Positions 1 through 12,149 of a DNA stretch of 64,000 nucleotides are shown here, in pieces. Made by a program: the position numbers and the translations under genes. This DNA comes from Antedon mediterranea (taxonomy: Eukaryota; Echinodermata; Crinoidea; Comatulida; Antedonidae), in the NCBI RefSeq assembly GCF_964355755.1, contig NC_092679.1, positions 9,054,001 to 9,118,000 of the forward strand, read 5' to 3'. The notes under the pieces are model-generated. The model did not search any database. It was given only the letters and a program-made list of their open reading frames with translations, and had not been told where the DNA came from. Position 1 is the first letter of the stretch, and every line of letters begins with the position of its first letter.

Positions 1-1282
1 TGTGATTTCAAGCACTTTGATGTTTTTGTGTAACCAAGTTTTTCGAAAATCACAAAATTATCTAAAACGTCTCCAAATGCGATTTGAAGCTATTCTGTAC
101 ACTTTGATGTTTTTATGTTAACAAGTTTTTCGAAAATCACAAAATGGTCTAAAACGTCTCCAAATGCGATTTGAAGCTATTCTGTACACTTTGATGTTTT
201 TATGTTAACAAGTTTTTCGAAAATCACAAAATGGTCTAAAACGTCTCTAAATGCGATTTGAAACTTTTCTGTACACTTTGATGTTTTTATGTTAACAACT
301 TTTTTCGAAAATCACAAAATGGTCTAAAATGTCTCCAAATGCGATTTGAAGCTATTCTAAGCACTTTGATGTTTTTATGTTACCAAGTTTTTTCGAAAAT
401 CACAAAATGGTCTAAAACGTCTCCAATAGCGATTTTAAGCTATTCTGTACACTTTGATGTTTTTATGTTAACAAGTTTTTCGAAAATCACAAAATGGTCT
501 AAAACGTCTCCAAATGCGATTTTAAGCTATTCTAAGCACTTTGGTGTTTTTATGTTAACAAGTTTTTTTGAAAATCACAAAATGGTCTAAAACGTCTCTA
601 AATGCGATTTGAAGCTTTTCTGTACACTTTGATGTTTTTATGTTAACAACTTTTTTCGAAAATCACAAAATGGTCTAAAATGTCTCCAAATGCGATTTGA
701 AGCTATTCTAAGCACTTTGGTGTTTTTATGGAAACAATTTTTTTCGAAAATCACAAAATGGTCTAAAACGTCTCCAATAGCGATTTGAAGCTTTTCTGTA
801 CACTTTGGTGTTTTTATGTTAACAAGTTTTTTCGAAAATCACAAAATGGTCTAAAACGTCTCCAAATGCGATTTGAAGCTAATCTGTACACTTTGATGTT
901 TTTATGTTAACAAGTTTTTTCGAAAATCACAAAATGGTCTAAAACGTTTCCAAATGCGATTTGAAGCTTTTCTTTACACTTTGGTGTTTTTATGTTAACA
1001 AGTTTTTTCGAAAATCACAAAATGGTCTAAAACGTCTCCAAATGCGATTTGAAGCTATTCTGTACACTTTGATGTTTTTATGTTAACAAGTTTTTTCGAA
1101 GATCACAAAATGGTCTAAAACGTCTACAAATGCAATTTGAAGCTATTCTAAGCACTTTTGTGTTTTTATGTTAACAAGTTTTTTCGAAAATCACAAAATG
1201 GTCTAAAACGTCTGCAAATGCGATTTTAAACTATTCTTAGCACATGGGTGTTTTTATTTAAACAAATTTTTTCGAAACTCAC

Positions 1283-1534
1283 AAAATGGTCTAAAACGTC
1301 TCCAAATGCGATTTGAAGCTATTTTAAGCACTTTGGTGTTTTTGTGTTAACAAGTTTTTCGAAATGCTCAAAATGGTCTAAAACGTTTTTAAACACGATA
1401 TTAAGCTATTTTGTGCTCTTTGGTGTTTTTTTGTGAAAAGTTTTAGCAAAATGCTCAAAATGGTCTAAAACGATTTCTAATGTGATTTTAAGCACTTTGA
1501 TGTTTTTATGTTAACTAGTTTTTTCGAAAATCAC
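1283..1534 (+). repeat. Representative E trio (second divergent trio)
   Basis: The second punctuation element inside long segments. E1 is nearly standard but ends in GAAATGCTC. E2 carries AAACACGATATTAAGC and GTGAAAAGTTTTAGC. E3 has CGATTTCTAATGTGATTTTA and is 78 bp with a 6-T run, so it has the same 10-bp shortening as D3. E anchors (TGTGATTTTA) lie at 1481, 6170, 9905, 14924, 20304, 21507, 25157, 29846, 34535, 38270, 43898 and 48235, with three more in the inverted arm. The next D3 anchor follows 690 bp later in most copies and 1221 bp later in the 42.8-kb and 47.1-kb segments. Confidence 0.9.
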
Positions 1535-1577
1535 AAAATGGTCTAAAACGTCTCCAAATGCGATTTGAAGCTATTTT

Positions 1578-1593
1578 AAGCACTTAAGTGCTT
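1578..1593. repeat. 16-bp perfect palindrome
   Basis: AAGCACTTAAGTGCTT equals its own reverse complement. It arises in an L-type monomer where other copies read CACTTAGGTGC, so a single G/A difference makes or breaks the dyad. Confidence 0.9.
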
Positions 1594-1972
1594 TTGTGTA
1601 ACCAAGTTTTTTTGAAAATCACAAAAGGGTCTAAAATGTCTCCAAATGTGATTTGAAGCTATTTTAAGCACTTTGGTGTTTTTGTGTTAACAAGTTTTTC
1701 GGAAATCACCAAATTGTCTAAAACGTCTCCAAATGCGATTTGAAGCTATTCTGTACACTTTGATGTTTTTATGTTAACAAGTTTTTTAGAAAATCACAAA
1801 ATGGTCTAAAACATCTCCAAATGCGATTTAAAGCTATTTTAAGCACTTTGGTGTTTTTATGTTAACAAGTTTTTTCGAAAATCACAAAATGGTCTAAAAC
1901 GTCTCCAAATGCGATTTGAAGCTATTTTAAGCACTTGGGTGTTTTTGTGTTAACAAGTTTTTCGAAATGCTC

Positions 1973-2223
1973 AAAATGGTCTAAAACGTTTCCAAATGCG
2001 ATTTGAAGCTATTCTGTACACTTTGATGTTTTGTGTGAAAATTTTCTGTCGAAATGCTCAAAATGGTCAAAAACGTTTTTAAAAACGATATTAAGCTACT
2101 TTGTGCTCTTTGATGTTTTTGTGTGAAATGTTTTATCGAAATGCTCAAAATGGTCTAAAACGGTTTCTAATGTGATTTCAAGCACTTTGATGTTTTTGTG
2201 TAACCAAGTTTTTCGAAAATCAC
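1973..2223 (+). repeat. Representative D trio (87+87+77 bp)
   Basis: Three diverged monomers used as the ruler for the whole window. D1 (1973-2059) ends in TTTTCTGTCGAAATGCTC. D2 (2060-2146) carries TACGATATTAAGC-type sequence (here AACGATATTAAGC) and GTGCTCTTTGATG. D3 (2147-2223) has CGGTTTCTAATGTGATTTC and is 77 bp, exactly 10 bp shorter than an 87-bp copy, because the TATTCTGTAC region is missing. D1 and D2 replace AAATCAC with AATGCTC before the AAAATGG box. The trio recurs about 45 times, always in this order, which makes it a fixed higher-order-repeat marker. Confidence 0.93.
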
Positions 2224-3650
2224 AAAATTGTCTAAAACGTCTCCAAATGCGATTTGAAGCTATTCTGTACTCTTTGATGTTTTTATGTTAACAAGTTTTT
2301 CGAAAATCACAAAATGGTCTAAAACGTCTCCAAATGCGATTTTAAGCTATTCTAAGCACTTTGGTGTTTTTATGTTAACAAGTTTTTTTGAAATCACAAA
2401 ATGGTCTAAAACGTCTCTAAATGAGATTTGAAGCTTTTCTGTACATTTTGATGTTTTTATGTTAACAAGTTTTTTCGAAAATCACAAAATGGTCTAAAAT
2501 GTCTCCAAATGCGATTTGAAGCTATTCTAAGCACTTTGGTGTTTTTATGGAAACAATTTTTTTCGAAAATCACAAAATGGTCTAAAACGTCTCCAAATGT
2601 GATTTGAAGCTATTCTGTACACTTTGATGTTTTTATGTTAGCAAGTTTTTTCGAAAATTACAAAATGGTCTAAAACGTCTACAAATGCGATTTGAAGCTA
2701 ATCTGTACACTTTGATGTTTTTATGTTAACAAGTTTTTTCGAAAATCACAAAAGGGTCTAAAATGTCTGTAAATGCGATTTGAAGCTATTTAAAGCACTT
2801 TGGTGTTTTTAGGTTAACAAGTTTTTTCGAAAATCACAAAATGGTCTAAAACGTCTACAAATGCGATTTGAAGCTATTCTAAGCACTTTTGTGTTTTTAT
2901 GTTAACAAGTTTTTTCGAAAATCACAAAATGGTCTAAAATGTCTCCAAATGCGATTTGAAGCTATTCTAAGCACTTTGGTGTTTTTATGGAAACAATTTT
3001 TTTCGAAAATCACAAAATGGTCTAAAACGTCTCCAAATGTGATTTGAAGCTATTCTGTACACTTTGATGTTTTTATGTTAGCAAGTTTTTTCGAAAATCA
3101 CAAAATGGTCTAAAACGTCTACAAATGCGATTTGAAGCTAATCTGTACACTTTGATGTTTTTATGTTAACAAGTTTTTTCGAAAATCACAAAAGGGTCTA
3201 AAATGTCTGTAAATGCGATTTGAAGCTATTTAAAGCACTTTGGTGTTTTTAGATTAACAAGTTTTTTCGAAAATCACAAAATGGTCTAAAACGTCTACAA
3301 ATGCGATTTGAAGCTATTCTAAGCACTTTTGTGTTTTTATGTTAACAAGTTTTTTCGAAAATCACAAAATGGTCTAAAACGTCTCCAAATGCGATTTGAA
3401 GCTATTTTAAGCACTTTGGTGTTTTTGTGTTAACAAGTTTTTCGAAAATCACAAAATGGTCTAAAACGTTTCCAAATGCGATTTGAAGCTATTCTGTACA
3501 CTTTGATGTTTTGTGTGAAAATTTTCTTTCGAAATGCTCAAAATGGTCAAAAACGTTTTTAAATACGATATTAAGCTACTTTGTGCTCTTTGATGTTTTT
3601 GTGTGAAATGTTTTATCGAAATGCTCAAAATGGTCTAAAACGGTTTCTAA
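2171..3650 (+). repeat. HOR segment 2: M type, 17-mer
   Basis: 1480 bp with no E trio. It holds an internal tandem duplication of five monomers (440 bp): about 2451-2890 and 2891-3330, each with ATGGAAACAA, TTAGCAAG, AGCTAATCTG and AATGTCTGTAAATG monomers in the same order. The copies differ at AGGTTAAC versus AGATTAAC. Confidence 0.9.
2451..3330 (+). repeat. 440-bp pentamer tandem duplication
   Basis: Two five-monomer blocks repeat at 440 bp spacing; GGAAAC is at 2549 and again at 2989. The same doubled pentamer is present in other M-type segments (from 22197, 25847, 30536), in the 32-mer from 15614 (TGGAAAC at 15991 and 16431) and in the inverted segment 55211-56690. It therefore arose before those segments were copied. 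Confidence 0.85.
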
Positions 3651-4689
3651 TGTGATTTCAAGCACTTTGATGTTTTTGTGTAACCAAGTTTTTCGAAAAT
3701 CACAAAATTGTCTAAAACGTCTCCAAATGCGATTTGAAGCTATTCTGTACACTTTGATGTTTTTATGTTAACAAGTTTTTCGAAAATCACAAAATGGTCT
3801 AAAACGTCTCCAAATGCGATTTGAAGCTATTCTGTACACTTTGATGTTTTTATGTTAACAAGTTCTTCGAAAATCACAAAATGGTCTAAAACGTCTCTAA
3901 ATGTGATTTGAAGCTTTTCTGTACACTTTAATGTTTTTATGTTAACAACTTTTTTCGAAAATCACAAAATGGTCTAAAATGTCTCCAAATGCGATTTGAA
4001 GCTATTCTAAGCACTTTGATGTTTTTATGTTAACAAGTTTTTTCGAAAATCACAAAATGGTCTAAAACGTCTCCAATAGCGATTTTAAGCTATTCTGTAC
4101 ACTTTGATGTTTTTATGTTAACAAGTTTTTCGAAAATCACAAAATGGTCTAAAACGTCTCCAAATGCGATTTTAAGCTATTCTAAGCACTTTGGTGTTTT
4201 TATGTTAACAAGTTTTTTTGAAAATCACAAAATGGTCTAAAACGTCTCTAAATGCGATTTGAAGCTTTTCTGTACACTTTGATGTTTTTATGTTAACAAC
4301 TTTTTTCGAAAATCACAAAATGGTCTAAAATGTCTCCAAATGCGATTTGAAGCTATTCTAAGCACTTTTGTGTTTTTATGTTAACAAGTTTTTTCGAAAA
4401 TCACAAAATGGTCTAAAACGTCTCCAAATGCGATTTGAAGCTATTTTAAGCACTTTGGTGTTTTTGTGTTAACAAGTTTTTCGAAAATCACAAAATGGTC
4501 TAAAACGTTTCCAAATGCGATTTGAAGCTATTCTGTACACTTTGATGTTTTGTGTGAAAATTTTCTTTCGAAATGCTCAAAATGGTCAAAAACGTTTTTA
4601 AATACGATATTAAGCTACTTTGTGCTCTTTGATGTTTTGGTGTGAAATGTTTTATCGAAATGCTCAAAATGGTCTAAAACGGTTTCTAA
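3651..4689 (+). repeat. HOR segment 3: S type, 12-mer
   Basis: 1039 bp. The diagnostic is AAGTTCTTCG (3860-3869), a T-to-C change inside the T run, followed by a monomer with CACTTTAATG. The same pair marks the other S segments at 27327 and 32016. A private G at 4639 (GTTTTGGTG) distinguishes it from its 28365-offset copy. Confidence 0.9.
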
Positions 4690-6859
4690 TGTGATTTCAA
4701 GCACTTTGATGTTTTTGTGTAACCAAGTTTTTCGAAAATCACAAAATTATCTAAAACGTCTCCAAATGCGATTTGAAGCTATTCTGTACACTTTGATGTT
4801 TTTATGTTAACAAGTTTTTCGAAAATCACAAAATGGTCTAAAACGTCTCCAAATGCGATTTGAAGCTATTCTGTACACTTTGATGTTTTTATGTTAACAA
4901 GTTTTTCGAAAATCACAAAATGGTCTAAAACGTCTCTAAATGCGATTTGAAACTTTTCTGTACACTTTGATGTTTTTATGTTAACAACTTTTTTCGAAAA
5001 TCACAAAATGGTCTAAAATGTCTCCAAATGCGATTTGAAGCTATTCTAAGCACTTTGATGTTTTTATGTTACCAAGTTTTTTCGAAAATCACAAAATGGT
5101 CTAAAACGTCTCCAATAGCGATTTTAAGCTATTCTGTACACTTTGATGTTTTTATGTTAACAAGTTTTTCGAAAATCACAAAATGGTCTAAAACGTCTCC
5201 AAATGCGATTTTAAGCTATTCTAAGCACTTTGGTGTTTTTATGTTAACAAGTTTTTTTGAAAATCACAAAATGGTCTAAAACGTCTCTAAATGCGATTTG
5301 AAGCTTTTCTGTACACTTTGATGTTTTTATGTTAACAACTTTTTTCGAAAATCACAAAATGGTCTAAAATGTCTCCAAATGCGATTTGAAGCTATTCTAA
5401 GCACTTTGGTGTTTTTATGGAAACAATTTTTTTCGAAAATCACAAAATGGTCTAAAACGTCTCCAATAGCGATTTGAAGCTTTTCTGTACACTTTGGTGT
5501 TTTTATGTTAACAAGTTTTTTCGAAAATCACAAAATGGTCTAAAACGTCTCCAAATGCGATTTGAAGCTAATCTGTACACTTTGATGTTTTTATGTTAAC
5601 AAGTTTTTTCGAAAATCACAAAATGGTCTAAAACGTTTCCAAATGCGATTTGAAGCTTTTCTTTACACTTTGGTGTTTTTATGTTAACAAGTTTTTTCGA
5701 AAATCACAAAATGGTCTAAAACGTCTCCAAATGCGATTTGAAGCTATTCTGTACACTTTGATGTTTTTATGTTAACAAGTTTTTTCGAAGATCACAAAAT
5801 GGTCTAAAACGTCTACAAATGCAATTTGAAGCTATTCTAAGCACTTTTGTGTTTTTATGTTAACAAGTTTTTTCGAAAATCACAAAATGGTCTAAAACGT
5901 CTGCAAATGCGATTTTAAACTATTCTTAGCACATGGGTGTTTTTATTTAAACAAATTTTTTCGAAACTCACAAAATGGTCTAAAACGTCTCCAAATGCGA
6001 TTTGAAGCTATTTTAAGCACTTTGGTGTTTTTGTGTTAACAAGTTTTTCGAAATGCTCAAAATGGTCTAAAACGTTTTTAAACACGATATTAAGCTATTT
6101 TGTGCTCTTTGGTGTTTTTTTGTGAAAAGTTTTAGCAAAATGCTCAAAATGGTCTAAAACGATTTCTAATGTGATTTTAAGCACTTTGATGTTTTTATGT
6201 TAACTAGTTTTTTCGAAAATCACAAAATGGTCTAAAACGTCTCCAAATGCGATTTGAAGCTATTTTAAGCACTTAAGTGCTTTTGTGTAACCAAGTTTTT
6301 TTGAAAATCACAAAAGGGTCTAAAATGTCTCCAAATGTGATTTGAAGCTATTTTAAGCACTTTGGTGTTTTTGTGTTAACAAGTTTTTCGGAAATCACCA
6401 AATTGTCTAAAACGTCTCCAAATGCGATTTGAAGCTATTCTGTACACTTTGATGTTTTTATGTTAACAAGTTTTTTAGAAAATCACAAAATGGTCTAAAA
6501 CATCTCCAAATGCGATTTAAAGCTATTTTAAGCACTTTGGTGTTTTTATGTTAACAAGTTTTTTCGAAAATCACAAAATGGTCTAAAACGTCTCCAAATG
6601 CGATTTGAAGCTATTTTAAGCACTTTGGTGTTTTTGTGTTAACAAGTTTTTCGAAATGCTCAAAATGGTCTAAAACGTTTCCAAATGCGATTTGAAGCTA
6701 TTCTGTACACTTTGATGTTTTGTGTGAAAATTTTCTGTCGAAATGCTCAAAATGGTCAAAAACGTTTTTAAATACGATATTAAGCTACTTTGTGCTCTTT
6801 GATGTTTTTGTGTGAAATGTTTTATCGAAATGCTCAAAATGGTCTAAAACGGTTTCTAA
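4690..6859 (+). repeat. HOR segment 4: L type, 25-mer
   Basis: 2170 bp, repeating segment 1 at 4689 bp. E anchor at 6170; 16-bp palindrome at 6267-6282. It differs from segment 1 near its end (CACTTTGGTG instead of CACTTGGGTG, AAATACG instead of AAAAACG). That version is shared with 33055-35224, its 28365-offset copy. Confidence 0.9.
6267..6282. repeat. 16-bp perfect palindrome
   Basis: Same palindrome, 4689 bp after the first, in HOR segment 4. Confidence 0.9.
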
Positions 6860-8426
6860 TGTGATTTCAAGCACTTTGATGTTTTTGTGTAACCAAGTTT
6901 TTCGAAAATCACAAAATTGTCTAAAACGTCTCCAAATGCGATTTGAAGCTATTCTGTACTCTTTGATGTTTTTATGTTAACAAGTTTTTCGAAAATCACA
7001 AAATGGTCTAAAACGTCTCCAAATGCGATTTTAAGCTATTCTAAGCACTTTGGTGTTTTTATGTTAACAAGTTTTTTTGAAATCACAAAATGGTCTAAAA
7101 CGTCTCTAAATGAGATTTGAAGCTTTTCTGTACATTTTGATGTTTTTATGTTAACAAGTTTTTTCGAAAATCACAAAATGGTCTAAAATGTCTCCAAATG
7201 CGATTTGAAGCTATTCTAAGCACTTTGGTGTTTTTATGGAAACAATTTTTTTCGAAAATCACAAAATTGTCTAAAACGTCTCCAAATGCGATTTGAAGCT
7301 ATTCTGTACACTTTGATGTTTTTATGTTAACAAGTTTTTCGAAAATCACAAAATGGTCTAAAACGTCTCCAAATGCGATTTGAAGCTATTCTGTAAACTT
7401 TGATGTTTTTATGTTAACAAGTTTTTTCGAAAATCACAAAATGGTCTAAAACGTCTCTAAATGCGATTTGAAGCTTTTCTGTACACTTTGATGTTTTTAT
7501 GTTAACAACTTTTTTCGAAAATCACAAAAGGGTCTAAAATGTCTGTAAATGCGATTTGAAGCTATTCTAAGCACTTTGATGTTTTTATGTTACCAAGTTT
7601 TTTCGAAAATCACAAAATGGTCTAAAACGTCTACAAATGCGATTTGAAGCTATTCTAAGCACTTTTGTGTTTTTATGTTAACAAGTTTTTTCGAAAATCA
7701 CAAAATGGTCTAAAATGTCTCCAAATGCGATTTGAAGCTATTCTAAGCACTTTGGTGTTTTTATGGAAACAATTTTTTTCGAAAATCACAAAATGGTCTA
7801 AAACGTCTCCAAATGTGATTTGAAGCTATTCTGTACACTTTGATGTTTTTATGTTAGCAAGTTTTTTCGAAAATCACAAAATGGTCTAAAACGTCTACAA
7901 ATGCGATTTGAAGCTAATCTGTACACTTTGATGTTTTTATGTTAACAAGTTTTTTCGAAAATCACAAAAGGGTCTAAAATGTCTGTAAATGCGATTTGAA
8001 GCTATTTAAAGCACTTTGGTGTTTTTAGATTAACAAGTTTTTTCGAAAATCACAAAATGGTCTAAAACGTCTACAAATGCGATTTGAAGCTATTCTAAGC
8101 ACTTTTGTGTTTTTATGTTAACAAGTTTTTTCGAAAATCACAAAATGGTCTAAAACGTCTCCAAATGCGATTTGAAGCTATTTTAAGCACTTTGGTGTTT
8201 TTGTGTTAACAAGTTTTTCGAAAATCACAAAATGGTCTAAAACGTTTCCAAATGCGATTTGAAGCTATTCTGTACACTTTGATGTTTTGTGTGAAAATTT
8301 TCTTTCGAAATGCTCAAAATGGTCAAAAACGTTTTTAAATACGATATTAAGCTACTTTGTGCTCTTTGATGTTTTTGTGTGAAATGTTTTATCGAAATGC
8401 ACAAAATGGTCTAAAACGGTTTCTAA
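6860..8426 (+). repeat. HOR segment 5: M-like 18-mer
   Basis: 1567 bp, one monomer longer than M, with a rearranged first half. After the ATGGAAACAA monomer it returns to AAATTGTCT and early-L monomers, including the private CTGTAAACTTTG (near 7391). That variant recurs only near 35757, in its offset copy. Confidence 0.88.
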
Positions 8427-10594
8427 TGTGATTTCAAGCACTTTGATGTTTTTGTGTAACCAAGTTTTTCGAAAATCACAAAATTGTCTAAAACGTCTCC
8501 AAATGCGATTTGAAGCTATTCTGTACACTTTGATGTTTTTATGTTAACAAGTTTTTCGAAAATCACAAAATGGTCTAAAACGTCTCCAAATGCGATTTGA
8601 AGCTATTCTGTACACTTTGATGTTTTTATGTTAACAAGTTTTTCGAAAATCACAAAATGGTCTAAAACGTCTCTAAATGCGATTTGAAGCTTTTCTGTAC
8701 ACTTTAATGTTTTTATGTTAACTTTTTTCGAAAATCACAAAATGGTCTAAATTTTCTCCAAATGCGATTTGAAGCTATTCTAAGCACTTTGATGTTTTTA
8801 TGTTAACAAGTTTTTTCGAAAATCACAAAATGGTCTAAAACGTCTCCAATAGCGATTTTAAGCTATTCTGTACACTTTGATGTTTTTATGTTAACAAGTT
8901 TTTCGAAAATCACAAAATGGTCTAAAACGTCTCCAAATGCGATTTTAAGCTATTCTAAGCACTTTGGTGTTTTTATGTTAACAAGTTTTTTTGAAAATCA
9001 CAAAATGGTCTAAAACGTCTCTAAATGCGATTTGAAGCTTTTCTGTACACTTTGATGTTTTTATGTTAACAACTTTTTTCGAAAATCACAAAATGGTCTA
9101 AAATGTCTCCAAATGCGATTTGAAGCTATTCTAAGCACTTTGGTGTTTTTATGGAAACAATTTTTTTCGAAAATCACAAAATGGTCTAAAACGTCTCCAA
9201 TAGCGATTTGAAGCTTTTCTGTACACTTTGGTGTTTTTATGTTAACAAGTTTTTTCGAAAATCACAAAATGGTCTAAAACGTCTCCAAATGCGATTTGAA
9301 GCTAATCTGTACACTTTGATGTTTTTATGTTAATAAGTTTTTTCGAAAATCACAAAATGGTCTAAAACGTTTCAAAATGCGATTTGAAGCTTTTCTTTAC
9401 ACTTTGGTGTTTTTATGTTAACAAGTTTTTTCGAAAATCACAAAATGGTCTAAAACGTCTCCAAATGCGATTTGAAGCTATTCTGTACACTTTGATGTTT
9501 TTATGTTAACAAGTTTTTTCGAAGATCACAAAATGGTCTAAAACGTCTACAAATGCAATTTGAAGCTATTCTAAACACTTTTGTGTTTTTATGTTAACAA
9601 GTTTTTTTCGAAAATCACAAAATGGTCTAAAACGTCTGCAAATGCGATTTTAAACTATTCTTAGCACATTGGTGTTTTTATTTAAACAAATTTTTTCGAA
9701 ACTCACAAAATGGTCTAAAACGTCTCCAAATGCGATTTGAAGCTATTTTAAGCACTTTGGTGTTTTTGTGTTAACAAGTTTTTCGAAATGCTCAAAATGG
9801 TCTAAAACGTTTTTAAACACGATATTAAGCTATTTTGTGCTCTTTGATGTTTTTTTGTGAAAAGTTTTAGCAAAATGCTCAAAATGGTCTAAAACGATTT
9901 CTAATGTGATTTTAAGCACTTTGATGTTTTTATGTTAACTAGTTTTTTCGAAAATCACCAAATGGTCTAAAACGTCTCCAAATGCGATTTGAAGCTATTT
10001 TAAGCACTTAGGTGCTTTTGTGTAACCAAGTTTTTTTGAAAATCACAAAAGGGTCTAAAATGTCTCCAAATGTGATTTGAAGCTATTTTAAGCACTTTGG
10101 TGTTTTTGTGTTAACAAGTTTTTCGGAAATCACAAAATTGTCTAAAACGTCTCCAAATGCGATTTGAAGCTATTCTGTACACTTTGATGTTTTTATGTTA
10201 ACAAGTTTTTTAGAAAATCACAAAATGGTCTAAAACATCTCCAAATGCGATTTAAAGCTATTTTAAGCACTTTGGTGTTTTTATGTTAACAAGTTTTTTC
10301 GAAAATCACAAAATGGTCTAAAACGTCTCCAAATGCGATTTGAAGCTATTTTAAGCACTTTGGTGTTTTTGTGTTAACAAGTTTTTCGAAATGCTCAAAA
10401 TGGTCTAAAACGTTTCCAAATGCGATTTGAAGCTATTCTGTACACTTTGATGTTTTGTGTGAAAATTTTCTGTCGAAATGCTCAAAATGGTCAAAAACGT
10501 TTTTAAATACGATATTAAGCTACTTTGTGCTCTTTGATGTTTTTGTGTGAAATGTTTTATCGAAATGCTCAAAATGGTCTAAAACGGTTTCTAA
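8427..10594 (+). repeat. HOR segment 6: 25-mer, 2168-bp type
   Basis: Diagnostics are GTTAACTTTTTTCG with a missing AAC (near 8717), CTAAATTTTCTCC (near 8747), TTAATAAG (near 9331), CGTTTCAAAATGCG (near 9368) and AAACACTTTTGTG (near 9573). E anchor at 9905. The same set occurs at 36792-38959 and, reversed, at 53043-55210, so these three are one lineage. Confidence 0.9.
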
Positions 10595-11372
10595 TGTGAT
10601 TTCAAGCACTTTGATGTTTTTGTGTAACCAAGTTTTTCGAAAATCACAAAATTGTCTAAAACGTCTCCAAATGCGATTTGAAGCTATTCTGTACTCTTTG
10701 ATTTTTTTATTTTAACAAGTTTTTCGAAAATCACAAAATGGTCTAAAACGTCTCCAAATGCGATTTTAAGCTATTCTAAGCACTTTGGTGTTTTTATGTT
10801 AACAAGTTTTTTTGAAAATCACAAAATGGTCTAAAACGTCTCTAAATGAGATTTGAAGCTTTTCTGTACACTTTGATGTTTTTATGTTAACAAGTTTTTT
10901 CGAAAATCACAAAATGGTCTAAAATGTCTCCAAATGCGATTTGAAGCTATTCTAAGCACTTTGGTGTTTTTATGGAAACAATTTTTTTCGAAAATCACAA
11001 AATGGTCTAAAACGTCTCCAAATGTGATTTGAAGCTATTCTGTACACTTTGATGTTTTTATGTTAACAAGTTTTTTCGAAAATCACAAAATGGTCTAAAA
11101 CGTCTACAAATGCGATTTGAAGCTATACTGTACACTTTGATGCTTTTATGTTAACAAGTTTTTTCGAAAATCACAAAATGGTCTAAAACGTTTCCAAATG
11201 CGATTTGAAGCTATTCTGTACACTTTGATGTTTTGTGTGAAAATTTTCTGTCGAAATGCTCAAAATGGTCAAAAACGTTTTTAAATACGATATTAAGCTA
11301 CTTTGTGCTCTTTGATGTTTTTGTGTGAAATGTTTTATCGAAATGCTCAAAATGGTCTAAAACGGTTTCTAA
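10595..11372 (+). repeat. HOR segment 7: 9-mer
   Basis: 778 bp. It starts like the L/M family but carries two private G-to-T changes near 10701-10711 (GATTTTTTTATTTTAAC). It ends with a monomer marked CTATACTGTAC and GATGCTTTTATG, also found near 42521 and 46855. Near-identity to the 38960 region fades here. Confidence 0.88.
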
Positions 11373-12149
11373 TGTGATTTCAAGCACTTTGATGTTTTTG
11401 TGTAACCAAGTTTTTCGAAAATCACAAAATTGTCTAAAACGTCTCCAAATGCGATTTGAAGCTATTCTGTACACTTTGATGTTTTTATGTTAACAAGTTT
11501 TTCGAAAATCACAAAATGGTCTAAAACGTCTCCAAATGCGATTTGAAGCTATTCTGTACACTTTGATGTTTTTATGTTAACAAGTTTTTCGAAAATCACA
11601 AAATGGTCTAAAACGTCTCTAAATGCGATTTGAAGCTTTTCTGTACACTTTGATGTTTTTATGTTAACAACTTTTTTCGAAAATCACAAAATGGTCTAAA
11701 ATGTCTCCAAATGCGATTTGAAGCTATTCTAAGCACTTTGGTGTTTTTATGTTAACAAGTTTTTTCGAAAATCACAAAATGGTCTAAAACGTCTCCAAAT
11801 GCGATTTGAAGCTATTCTGTACACTTTGATGTTTTTATGTTAACAAGTTTTTTCGAAAATCACAAAATGGTCTAAAACGTCTACAAATGCGATTTGAAGC
11901 TATTCTGTACACTTTGATGTTTTTATGTTAACAAGTTTTTTCGAAAATCACAAAATGGTCTAAAACGTTTCCAAATGCGATTTGAAGCTATTCTGTACAC
12001 TTTGATGTTTTGTGTGAAAATTTTCTTTCGAAATGCTCAAAATGGTCAAAAACGTTTTTAAATACGATATTAAGCTACTTTGTGCTCTTTGATGTTTTTG
12101 TGTGAAATGTTTTATCGAAATGCTCAAAATGGTCTAAAACGGTTTCTAA
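11373..12149 (+). repeat. HOR segment 8: 9-mer
   Basis: 777 bp, nine monomers and no E trio. It ends with the same D trio but with TTTTCTTTCG in D1, where the previous one has TTTTCTGTCG. It begins the irregular zone of short segments. Confidence 0.88.

Larger units (their letters stand above)
1..2170 (+). repeat. HOR segment 1: L type, 25-mer
   Basis: 2170 bp between D3 anchors, with an internal E trio (anchor 1481). Diagnostic variants are AAATTATCT just after D3 (near 56), CACATGGGTG near 1231, the 16-bp palindrome at 1578-1593 and CACTTGGGTG near 1932. Its closest relative in the window is 28366-30535 at offset 28365. Confidence 0.9.
1..10594 (+). repeat. Segmental duplication, copy A (offset 28365)
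   Basis: Six consecutive D3-anchored segments (2170, 1480, 1039, 2170, 1567, 2168 bp) recur in the same order and exact lengths at 28366-38959. Rare variants match across both. Differences seen by eye are single bases, for example 4639, 7795, 8401, 9870 and 10134. Similarity drops after about 10.6 kb. The left end is outside the window. Confidence 0.9.

Noticed and set aside
339-590. 83-codon open frame, repeated at 5028, 13870, 24015, 28704 and 33393 (+), and at 58271 and 61571 (-)
   Set aside because: It is a translation of about three satellite monomers, with an internal repeat (SKITKWSK) at monomer spacing. It recurs at super-repeat offsets and is broken by T-run changes. No codon bias, start context or domain supports a gene.
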